A model generated the notes under the pieces. The model saw only the letters and a list, made by a program, of their open reading frames with translations. It made no database searches and had not been told where the DNA came from. The position numbers and the translations under genes were made by a program. From positions 88,204-99,876 of the forward strand of contig DAME01000002.1 in assembly GCA_002499545.1 (NCBI GenBank): a stretch of DNA of 11,673 bases, read 5' to 3'. The stretch's first letter is position 1, and each line of letters begins with the position of its first letter. This DNA comes from Euryarchaeota archaeon UBA88 (lineage in GTDB: Archaea > Thermoplasmatota > Poseidoniia > Poseidoniales > Poseidoniaceae). Positions 6,742-11,673 of this stretch are shown here, one piece after another.

Positions 6742-7911
6742 TCACCCGAAGACAATCTCGCTTGGTGCAGCGGCTTGCCACGCGATAATCCCGCCTTCAA
6801 GGTTGTACAACATTGCGCCCTGATAACCTGCTTGAATCAGGGTAAGAGCTGCCATCTGCGAACGCATTCCGCTTCGACAAAAGATGACTATTTCGCGGTC
6901 TTTCGGAAGGGAATCAACTGCAGTCATGACGATTTGATGGTCGATTTGGAAATCGCATGAAGCAACGCTTGCAAGACTGTGTTCTTGATCGGAACGAACG
7001 TCGAGGAGGAAGGGGTTCCAGCCAGAAGTACGTTTCTCTAACAACTCCTTCATCGAAAGTGAGTGAAACATTGTTGCATCGCTGGAAGCATCTCCTTCAT
7101 CAATTTCACCTCGCGACGATTCGGTCATACACCACGCATCATCAGCGAACATTGCTGCGCTTTGCGAAAGGTCAGTGACCGGTTTTCGATGAGGATCTGC
7201 AGAGAATGCGAGGGTCGTAAACTCCAGAGATTCAGCGTCGTAGAGCAACAACCGACCGGTCAGTAAATGACCGATTCCAAGAAGTATTTTGATCACTTCA
7301 TTCGCTTGGAGTGAACCAATCACACCCGGTAGAACACCAAGTACTCCACCTTCTTCGCACGAAGGCACTGAGTTTGGCGGTGGTGCTTCTGGAAACACGT
7401 CGCGATAACACGCACTTCCGTCGTGATTGAACACGCTCACTTGGCCTTCAAAGCGATATATAGAACCGTAGACCCAAGGAATTTTATGAAGATAACAAGC
7501 GTCGTCAATGAGATAGCGAGTTGGCAAATTATCGGTTCCATCGACAACGGCGTCCCAGCCGTGAGAGAACACTGCAGCTACGGAATCTGGATTCAAGCGC
7601 GTGTTGAACACGATCACTTCGAGGTCTGGATTGAGTGCGAGCAATCGTTGTTTGGCAGATTCGACTTTGGGTTGGCCAACGTCCGCAGTAGCGTGAATGA
7701 CTTGCCGCTGGAGGTTAGAAACATCGACCCGATCATCGTCAACAATGCCAATCTTACCTACACCTGCTGCTGCTAAGTAAAGCAACACTGGACTTCCAAG
7801 TCCTCCTGCTCCGACAACCAAGACACGGGAATCATGCAGGCGCTCCTGACCTTCAATTCCTACTTGAGGAAGCGTGATGTGGCGGGCGTAGCGATGCGCG
7901 TCAAAATCCAT
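6742..7911 (-). CDS. moeZ: MoeZ-like adenylyltransferase/sulfurtransferase (ThiF/MoeB E1 plus rhodanese)
   Basis: A 389-residue enzyme that should adenylate the C-terminal Gly of ubiquitin-like sulfur carriers (MoaD, ThiS or SAMP type) and transfer sulfur to form the thiocarboxylate, for molybdopterin or thiolation pathways. The E1 domain (1-235) has GAGGLGS at 34-40, DVSNLQRQ at 63-70, DGTDN at 124-128 and PSCEEGGVLG with the reactive Cys185. Where MoeB-type zinc sites read CYRC, this reads CYRD (169-172), matching the MoeZ pattern YRD-x-(Y/F)-PE-x-PPP. A linker (236-285) leads to a rhodanese domain (285-389) whose active loop CRSGMRS runs from Cys345 to Ser351, so it keeps its sulfurtransferase Cys. 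It lies 51 bases after trxB. There is no strong ribosome binding site, but a GTTTATG box about 37 bases upstream may be its own promoter. The exact carrier partner is unknown. Confidence 0.9.
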   Translation of the reverse strand: MDFDAHRYARHITLPQVGIEGQERLHDSRVLVVGAGGLGSPVLLYLAAAGVGKIGIVDDDRVDVSNLQRQVIHATADVGQPKVESAKQRLLALNPDLEVIVFNTRLNPDSVAAVFSHGWDAVVDGTDNLPTRYLIDDACYLHKIPWVYGSIYRFEGQVSVFNHDGSACYRDVFPEAPPPNSVPSCEEGGVLGVLPGVIGSLQANEVIKILLGIGHLLTGRLLLYDAESLEFTTLAFSADPHRKPVTDLSQSAAMFADDAWCMTESSRGEIDEGDASSDATMFHSLSMKELLEKRTSGWNPFLLDVRSDQEHSLASVASCDFQIDHQIVMTAVDSLPKDREIVIFCRSGMRSQMAALTLIQAGYQGAMLYNLEGGIIAWQAAAPSEIVFG

Positions 7912-7962
7912 GCCAAACCCAAGCCGTCCAAGTACGGACTGGACATAAACTCATTGAAGTGC

Positions 7963-8889
7963 TCAGTGTTGGTCTTCAAGCCACTTTTCAACATCAATTG
8001 CTGCTTGACAGCCCATTCCAGCAGCGGTGATGGCTTGTTTGTAGCGGGTGTCGACTACGTCGCCGGCTGCAAACACACCGTCCACAGAAGTCATGGTGTG
8101 ATGCTTGTGAAGGATGTACCCTTCTTCATCGGTTTCAACTTGTCCACCGAGGAAATCAGTGATCGGCTTGTGGCCAATAGCGATGAACGCTCCGGAAACT
8201 TCGAGTGTTTCGGTTGAACCATCACGAGGGTCTTCAAGAACCGCACCAGTCAAACCTTTTTCATCTGAAAGCCATTCCTTGACTTGTCGGAATGTTTTGA
8301 TTTCGATTTTCTCGTGGTTCGCGGCTCGTTCATACATGATGTTGGATGCCTTGAACACATCACGACGATGAACGAGCGTGACTTTGGATGCAAACCGAGT
8401 AAGGAAGGTTGCTTCTTCACATGCCGAATCTCCACCTCCAACAACCATGACTTCTTCATCTCTGAAGAAAGCACCATCGCAGGTTGCACATGTTGAGATA
8501 CCGCGACCCTTTTGCTCCTGCTCACCAGGTACATTGAGCCAAATCGACTCTGCACCGGTCGAAACGATAAGAGCGTGTGCGAGGAAGGTTTCTCCTTCGA
8601 CTACCACTTTGAAAGGTCGTTCAGAAAGGTCAACAGACTCAACGTTTTGATCTCGAACTTCAAGGCCAAAGCGCTCCGATTGTTCTCGTAATTCCATCAT
8701 CATTTCAGGGCCACCAATGCCCTTTGGATAACCAGGGAAGTTCTCAATATCGGAAGTAAGCATCAACTGACCTCCGGACATGTAGCCCGCAAACATAAGG
8801 GGATTGAGCATAGCTCGAGCAGCATACAGACCAGCCGTATATCCTGCAGGTCCTGAGCCAATGATGATTACATTATGAATTTCAGACAT
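7963..8889 (-). CDS. trxB: Thioredoxin reductase, NADPH-type flavoenzyme
   Basis: A 308-residue FAD enzyme that reduces thioredoxin, or an equivalent disulfide carrier, in the cytosol. Motifs in order: FAD-binding GSGPAG at 11-16; GGQL and the IENFPGYP stretch at 39-55; redox-active CATC at 134-137; NAD(P)-binding GGGDSA at 151-156; HRRDVFKAS at 174-182, whose basic residues favour NADPH; and the C-terminal FAD motif GVFAAGDVVD at 271-280. Length and order fit low-molecular-weight TrxB. The frame stays open to 8961, but that would overlap the 83-aa gene. The ATG at 8889 is preceded at nine bases by AGGGG (8903-8899), while an ATG at 8898 is too close to that site. The 55-base gap upstream contains CGTATACG at 8909-8916, possibly a TATA-like element. 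No thioredoxin gene is in the window. Confidence 0.97.
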   Translation of the reverse strand: MSEIHNVIIIGSGPAGYTAGLYAARAMLNPLMFAGYMSGGQLMLTSDIENFPGYPKGIGGPEMMMELREQSERFGLEVRDQNVESVDLSERPFKVVVEGETFLAHALIVSTGAESIWLNVPGEQEQKGRGISTCATCDGAFFRDEEVMVVGGGDSACEEATFLTRFASKVTLVHRRDVFKASNIMYERAANHEKIEIKTFRQVKEWLSDEKGLTGAVLEDPRDGSTETLEVSGAFIAIGHKPITDFLGGQVETDEEGYILHKHHTMTSVDGVFAAGDVVDTRYKQAITAAGMGCQAAIDVEKWLEDQH

Positions 8890-8944
8890 GGTGCGCATCC
8901 CCTGTATTCGTATACGGACGGAAGCACTTCTTGAACATTGACCT

Positions 8945-9196
8945 TCAAAATGAAGCGCCATTCACCGGGTCATCCTCTGAACGCCAACGCTTGATTCCCC
9001 TGAACAGTACCCTCGAGAAAACCATTGAGGCTAGAAGGAAACCAACAGAAACATACCATGGAGCGTCTGCAGAGGTCGATAAAAAATAGGTGATGACGAG
9101 AATCCCGGTGCCGTAGAAGGCTCGAAAAATTGAGAACAACATGAACGACTGGAACACTTCATTGGAAGTGATTTTGCTCCAGAATGTTTCGCTCAT
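8945..9196 (-). CDS. Small two-helix membrane protein, unknown function
   Basis: An 83-residue protein I do not recognise. It has a short polar N-terminus (MSETFWSKITSNEV), a hydrophobic segment at about 15-39 (through ILVITYFL), a second at about 46-66 (WYVSVGFLLASMVFSRVLF), and a basic stretch RGIKRWR followed by an acidic-polar tail ending NGASF. By the positive-inside rule the basic C-terminal side is probably cytosolic, which with two helices puts both ends inside. A clear ribosome binding site, GAGGT, lies six bases before the ATG at 9196, and the gene starts only nine bases after the ribH stop. It is therefore very likely a real gene translated with the riboflavin block. A role tied to flavin or redox metabolism is suggested only by position. 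Confidence 0.75.
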   Translation of the reverse strand: MSETFWSKITSNEVFQSFMLFSIFRAFYGTGILVITYFLSTSADAPWYVSVGFLLASMVFSRVLFRGIKRWRSEDDPVNGASF

Positions 9197-9205
9197 ATTG
9201 ATACC

Positions 9206-9610
9206 TCATATGAGTTCAAGCATGGTAGCAACTGCAGCGACTGCTGCTCGGGCATGTGGTTCAAGGCGCGGTCCGATGTGATGGTGTTCAGCACCTGGGC
9301 CGATGATTCCTAAGCCAACAGGTTTCTCGTGAACAAGTTGCAGTTCAATGATGGTTTTGATGACCGCTTGTCCCATGGCCAAACCGTGCTGAGTTTGACC
9401 TTTCTCGATGATACCGAGACAGGCCGCTGCTTGGATGTCTTCAGATTCAAGCAGTTTATCGATTGCGAACGGTACTTCCATGGCGCCGGGAACCCACACA
9501 ACCTTGGTAATTTCAAGTGAGCATTTCGAAGCCTCATCCTTAGCCCATTCTAGCATCTGTTCAATCTCAGCACGGTGGAATGATCCACACACAATTCCGA
9601 TATTCGCCAT
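9206..9610 (-). CDS. ribH: 6,7-dimethyl-8-ribityllumazine synthase, archaeal type
   Basis: A 134-residue lumazine synthase, which condenses 3,4-dihydroxy-2-butanone 4-phosphate with 5-amino-6-ribitylaminouracil. Motifs: CGSFHR at 8-13, VWVPGAMEVP at 38-47, LGIIEKGQTQHG at 65-76 with the expected catalytic His75, and IGPRLEPHAR at 112-121 with the phosphate-binding region. The short length, the GAME variant of GAFE, and the KGQTQHGLAMGQAV stretch fit archaeal RibH rather than the roughly 155-residue bacterial form. The archaeal riboflavin synthase is a paralogue of this fold, but it is not needed here because a bacterial-type RibE is encoded directly upstream. The ATG lies ten bases after the ribE stop; that TGA merges into a GAGG ribosome binding site (9622-9619) eight bases before the start. 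Confidence 0.95.
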   Translation of the reverse strand: MANIGIVCGSFHRAEIEQMLEWAKDEASKCSLEITKVVWVPGAMEVPFAIDKLLESEDIQAAACLGIIEKGQTQHGLAMGQAVIKTIIELQLVHEKPVGLGIIGPGAEHHHIGPRLEPHARAAVAAVATMLELI

Positions 9611-9620
9611 GTTTTCAGCC

Positions 9621-10220
9621 TCATTGTTCTCGTAAAACTCGTTCCACCGTTGACACGATTGTTTGCGTTGTTGAATCGATTTCCAAATTCACAGCATCGC
9701 CGACTTGTTTGGCCCCGAGCGTGGTGATACGGAGGGTTTCCGGGATGATGTGGAGGGAAAAACAGCCGTTCTCAACAGAACCAATGGTCAATGAAATACC
9801 GTCAATTGCAATGTAGCCCTTCTCCATGACGTACTTTTGCATCTCGGGAGCGACCATGATGCTGAAGTCCATACCTTCACCGTTCTGCAGCTTTGAGCGT
9901 ACGATTCCAGCACCCATAATGTGGCCAGAAAGGAGATGACCACCGATTTCATCACCAAATTTGAGAGAGCGTTCGATATTGACTTTGTCGTTAATCTCGA
10001 GATCTCCAAGCGTTGTTCGTTCAAGAGTCTCGGGGATTACGTCGAACACGGCAGTGGATTGTTCAACCAAAGTTGCGGTGAGGCATACACCATTCACCGC
10101 TACGCTGGCACCTATTTGTAAACCAGCGGTATTCGGCAATCGAATCGAGAGACTTGAAACCGATTGCTTCTGTTCAATCGAAAGAACTTGTCCAGTTCCT
10201 TGAACAATACCAGTGAACAT
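9621..10220 (-). CDS. ribE: Riboflavin synthase, bacterial two-domain (alpha-chain) type
   Basis: A 199-residue enzyme that dismutates two 6,7-dimethyl-8-ribityllumazine molecules to riboflavin. It begins with the diagnostic MFTGIV and has two tandem lumazine-binding barrels. The first (about 1-95) holds VNGVCLT at 42-48 with Cys46. The second (about 96-190) holds GHLLSGHI and IDGISLT at 139-145. ERSLKFGDEIGGH at 83-95 bridges them. The internal duplication shows in the repeated VIPETLERTTLG (61-72) and IIPETLRITTLG (158-169). Length is typical. Most archaea use a different, RibH-related synthase (archaeal RibC), so this gene among archaeal-type rib genes suggests replacement by transfer. Its ATG overlaps the ribL stop codon (TGATG), with GGAGG at 10232-10228 seven bases upstream, so translation is probably coupled. 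Confidence 0.97.
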   Translation of the reverse strand: MFTGIVQGTGQVLSIEQKQSVSSLSIRLPNTAGLQIGASVAVNGVCLTATLVEQSTAVFDVIPETLERTTLGDLEINDKVNIERSLKFGDEIGGHLLSGHIMGAGIVRSKLQNGEGMDFSIMVAPEMQKYVMEKGYIAIDGISLTIGSVENGCFSLHIIPETLRITTLGAKQVGDAVNLEIDSTTQTIVSTVERVLREQ

Positions 10221-10669
10221 CAGATTTCCTCCGAAGCGGTGCTGGATGAACGTTGAAGAATTCGGGCGATGATTTTACGGGTCCCATCCAAGTCATCAGA
10301 CAAACCCTCGACTCTCTGAATACTGATTGAACCGTAACCGAGTGCTTCGAGTTGGGCTCGGATTGAGTCTTCGGCATGCTCTTGGTCGTAACCAAGCGCA
10401 ATGACGTTTGGTTTTACGAGCGGTAAAATATCAAAGATTGGAACGTCGGGAGAGTTTCCAATAATCGCTTCATCAACGGGCTTTAATCCTTCAACCATCC
10501 GTCTTCGGAGTTCTTGACCCGTTACCGGTTCGTGCTTCCTTCTACGAACGGTGTCGTCGTGAGCAATCACGACAGTGAGGTGATCGCCCAGCGATTTAGC
10601 CTGCTCGAGGTAATGCAGATGACCTGCATGGAGCAAATCAAAAACGCCCACTGCCATGACCCGTTTCAT
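10220..10669 (-). CDS. ribL: FAD synthetase (FMN adenylyltransferase), archaeal RibL type
   Basis: A 149-residue nucleotidyltransferase of the cytidylyltransferase-like fold. MAVGVFDLLHAGHLHYLEQA (5-24) has the signature HxGH at 14-17, followed by RRRKHEPVT near 43-50, the GYDQ motif at 93-96 and GTRKII at 129-134, a variant of the more common STTKII. Archaeal RibL enzymes adenylate FMN with ATP to make FAD. Glycerol-3-phosphate cytidylyltransferases share the fold, but position between ribB and ribE supports RibL. I choose the ATG at 10669: it is preceded by GGTGA (10679-10675) at five bases, a good archaeal ribosome binding site, and puts the first beta-strand at once after the start. An in-frame GTG at 10702 would add 11 residues. 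The stop overlaps the ribE start by one base. No riboflavin kinase is in the window. Confidence 0.9.
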   Translation of the reverse strand: MKRVMAVGVFDLLHAGHLHYLEQAKSLGDHLTVVIAHDDTVRRRKHEPVTGQELRRRMVEGLKPVDEAIIGNSPDVPIFDILPLVKPNVIALGYDQEHAEDSIRAQLEALGYGSISIQRVEGLSDDLDGTRKIIARILQRSSSTASEEI

Positions 10670-10709
10670 TCCCCTCACCGTTTGTTGTGTATCTGCAATC
10701 ACTCAAGAT

Positions 10710-10724
10710 TCTACCGGCGGTAGA
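10710..10724. repeat. Perfect palindrome between ribB and ribL, candidate operator or hairpin
   Basis: TCTACC at 10710-10715 and GGTAGA at 10719-10724 are exact reverse complements around a GGC spacer. The element sits ten bases after the ribB stop and about 40 bases before the chosen ribL ATG. It could be an operator for a regulator of flavin genes or a short mRNA hairpin between the two genes. With six-base arms, chance is possible. Its place in the only long gap inside the rib block is what makes it noteworthy. Confidence 0.45.
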
Positions 10725-10733
10725 GTATGCACG

Positions 10734-11441
10734 TCATGCTTCAAGTGCTTCGATTAACTGAGCACCTTCGATGAATGGAATTCCTTGGGATTGAGCCCAC
10801 GTACGAGCATCGTCAACGGGCAGTGCTTGGTCTCCGTCATGCTGCAGCATCTCCGCGCCAATCACTACGGGCGTGATGCCTGCAAGTCGAGCCAGTCCAA
10901 CAGCGAGTTCAGTGTGGCCTTGACGGCGGCTCAAGCCACCTTCAGTTTCGCGGCACACAGGAATATGACCCGGCGTTCGGAATTCCTTACCGAGGGCGAC
11001 CTGCGCAGCATCGCCGTGAGTTCCAGCAGTGATGAGTTCGCTGGTGAGTTGAGCGAAGCGACGAGTTGTCAGTGCCCGGTCATGGTCGGTGATGCCAGTG
11101 TAGGTGTCTCGATGATTCAGTGACAGTGTGAAAGCGGAGCGAGCATCATAGCGCAGGTCGTTGGTCACCAGTGAAGAGAGAACACTGTGTTGTGCTACCA
11201 ACGATTCGTTGGTGTGGAGGTCTTGCAGGAAAGGTAGCGAAAAAAGCTCGCCAACATCATGCCCGATTGCAAGAAAAAGAAGCCCGCCACAGTCGCGACG
11301 GAGTTGCCGCATGTGCACGGGTTGTGCGGTTTGAGCTGGAAACAACAAATCAGTCTCACCCTCACGTTTTTCGGAGTCAAACAAACATACAGGTAATCCG
11401 CTCTGAAAAGCGCTGACTGCGGCTTTTACTTGGTCGTCCAT
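10734..11441 (-). CDS. ribB: 3,4-dihydroxy-2-butanone 4-phosphate synthase
   Basis: A 235-residue monofunctional RibB, which converts ribulose 5-phosphate to 3,4-dihydroxy-2-butanone 4-phosphate and formate, giving the four-carbon unit used by RibH. The acidic metal and substrate loop DSEKREGETD lies at 22-31 and RDCGGLLFLA at 49-58. NHRDTYTGITDHDRALT at 109-125 and TPGHIPVCRETEGGL...RQGHTE at 156-178, with the metal-binding His in GHTE, complete the active site. There is no GTP cyclohydrolase II domain, unlike the bacterial RibBA fusion, and the pattern GHTELAVGLARLAGITP resembles archaeal members. The ATG at 11441 follows GAGGGTG (11452-11446) and an AATATACATA box about 40 bases upstream. 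It is the first gene of the co-oriented flavin block, so that box may start the whole transcript. Confidence 0.95.
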   Translation of the reverse strand: MDDQVKAAVSAFQSGLPVCLFDSEKREGETDLLFPAQTAQPVHMRQLRRDCGGLLFLAIGHDVGELFSLPFLQDLHTNESLVAQHSVLSSLVTNDLRYDARSAFTLSLNHRDTYTGITDHDRALTTRRFAQLTSELITAGTHGDAAQVALGKEFRTPGHIPVCRETEGGLSRRQGHTELAVGLARLAGITPVVIGAEMLQHDGDQALPVDDARTWAQSQGIPFIEGAQLIEALEA

Positions 11442-11587
11442 ACCACACCCTCAGCAGAAGGAGTTCATGAATGGTCGTATGTATATTGCTTACGATGAAG
11501 CGGGTGAAAACATTCTTTTTTGCAAACGACCAACGGAAAGGGGTTATCATAGGAAGACCCTTGGCTCGCACAGTGGGGATGTGAAGA
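11442..11587. promoter_or_regulatory. Divergent promoter region between ribB and the endonuclease IV gene
   Basis: No coding sequence is visible in these 146 bases. For ribB (minus strand), AATATACATA at about 11478-11487 would place transcription start near 11455, leaving a leader of about 14 bases with a GAGGGTG site. It lies inside an imperfect palindrome, CGTA at 11476-11479 and TACG at 11491-11494, which could bind a regulator. For the plus-strand gene, TTATCATA at 11544-11551 would start transcription near 11574, just before GGGGAT at 11575-11580. A T-run at 11516-11521 is unexplained. All boxes are judged by eye from spacing. Confidence 0.5.
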
Positions 11588-11673
11588 ATGCCAATTAAAC
11601 TCGGACCCGCTGGCGTTCCCCTCTCATGCAAGGGGCGTACGATTGTCGAAGGAATGGACGACATCATATCCCT
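11588..11673 (+). CDS. nfo: Endonuclease IV-like (AP endonuclease family 2), N-terminal fragment
   Basis: Only 28 codons are present before the window ends. The translation opens MPIKLGPAGVPLSCKGRT and continues IVEGMDDI. The KLGPAG-x-P opening, with a conserved Gly-Arg-Thr and then a helix, is what I know from the first strand and helix of archaeal endonuclease IV-like TIM-barrel proteins. Such enzymes cut DNA at abasic sites using a trinuclear zinc centre in base-excision repair. None of the metal ligands lies within this fragment, so a related sugar isomerase of the same barrel family cannot be excluded. The ATG at 11588 has GGGGAT (11575-11580) about eight bases upstream. It is divergent from ribB, with no functional link apparent. 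Confidence 0.62.
   Translation, partial: MPIKLGPAGVPLSCKGRTIVEGMDDIIS

Noticed and set aside
7834..8217. Open frame of 127 codons on the plus strand across the trxB/moeZ junction
   Set aside because: It is antisense to the ends of two strongly supported genes. Its composition is not protein-like and it has no ribosome binding site of note.
11377..11667. Minus-strand open frame covering the ribB promoter and the endonuclease IV start
   Set aside because: It conflicts with ribB in another frame and with the divergent gene. No motif is visible.
1..11673. Search for CRISPR arrays, insertion sequences, phage or defence genes, tRNA and rRNA
   Set aside because: No spaced direct repeats, transposase motifs or RNA gene signatures were seen. 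The window is packed with metabolic and membrane genes.

Overview
The window reads as a chromosomal segment of a free-living archaeon, most plausibly a planktonic marine euryarchaeon of the Poseidoniales (Marine Group II) or a close relative. The archaeal signals are a short archaeal-type lumazine synthase (134 aa), an archaeal-type RibB, a RibL-like FAD synthetase, a GGTGA-type ribosome binding site before ribL, TATA-like boxes in the divergent promoter gaps, and the N-terminus of an endonuclease IV of a euryarchaeal type. Several other genes look bacterial in kind: a two-domain riboflavin synthase, a MoeZ-like E1/rhodanese fusion, a fused 2-oxoacid dehydrogenase E1, and an acyl-CoA dehydrogenase. 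That mosaic fits surface-ocean euryarchaea. The lineage is an inference; no marker gene such as 16S rRNA is present.

Layout. Bases 1-188 (-) hold the first 62 codons of an acyl-CoA dehydrogenase, downstream of a Ca2+/cation antiporter (230-1357, -). An 80-base divergent gap separates the antiporter from an aquaporin-family channel (1438-2088, +), which ends tail to tail with the next block. From 11441 down to 2079 all ten genes lie on the minus strand: ribB, ribL, ribE, ribH, an 83-aa membrane protein, trxB, a MoeZ-like sulfur-carrier activator, a receiver-domain protein, a VTT (TVP38/TMEM64) membrane protein and a fused E1 alpha-beta dehydrogenase. A 146-base divergent promoter gap separates ribB from the start of an endonuclease IV-like gene (11588 onward, +), cut by the window edge.

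Function. ribB-ribL-ribE-ribH is a flavin block: RibB makes the four-carbon unit, RibH condenses it into lumazine, RibE dismutates lumazine to riboflavin, and RibL adenylates FMN to FAD. The downstream products include one certain flavoenzyme (TrxB). Other neighbours also use prosthetic groups or sulfur chemistry: thiamine diphosphate in E1 and sulfur-carrier activation in the MoeZ-like protein. This makes a cofactor and central-metabolism neighbourhood. Gene spacing supports tight coupling from ribL to the 83-aa protein (overlap of 1 base, then 10- and 9-base gaps) and between the receiver protein and the VTT protein (1 base). Coupling elsewhere is weaker (44 to 103 bases).

I see no tRNA, rRNA, CRISPR array, insertion sequence or phage gene. 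The least explained parts are the receiver-domain protein, the roughly 140-residue N-terminal extension of the E1 fusion, the 83-aa membrane protein, and two inverted repeats.
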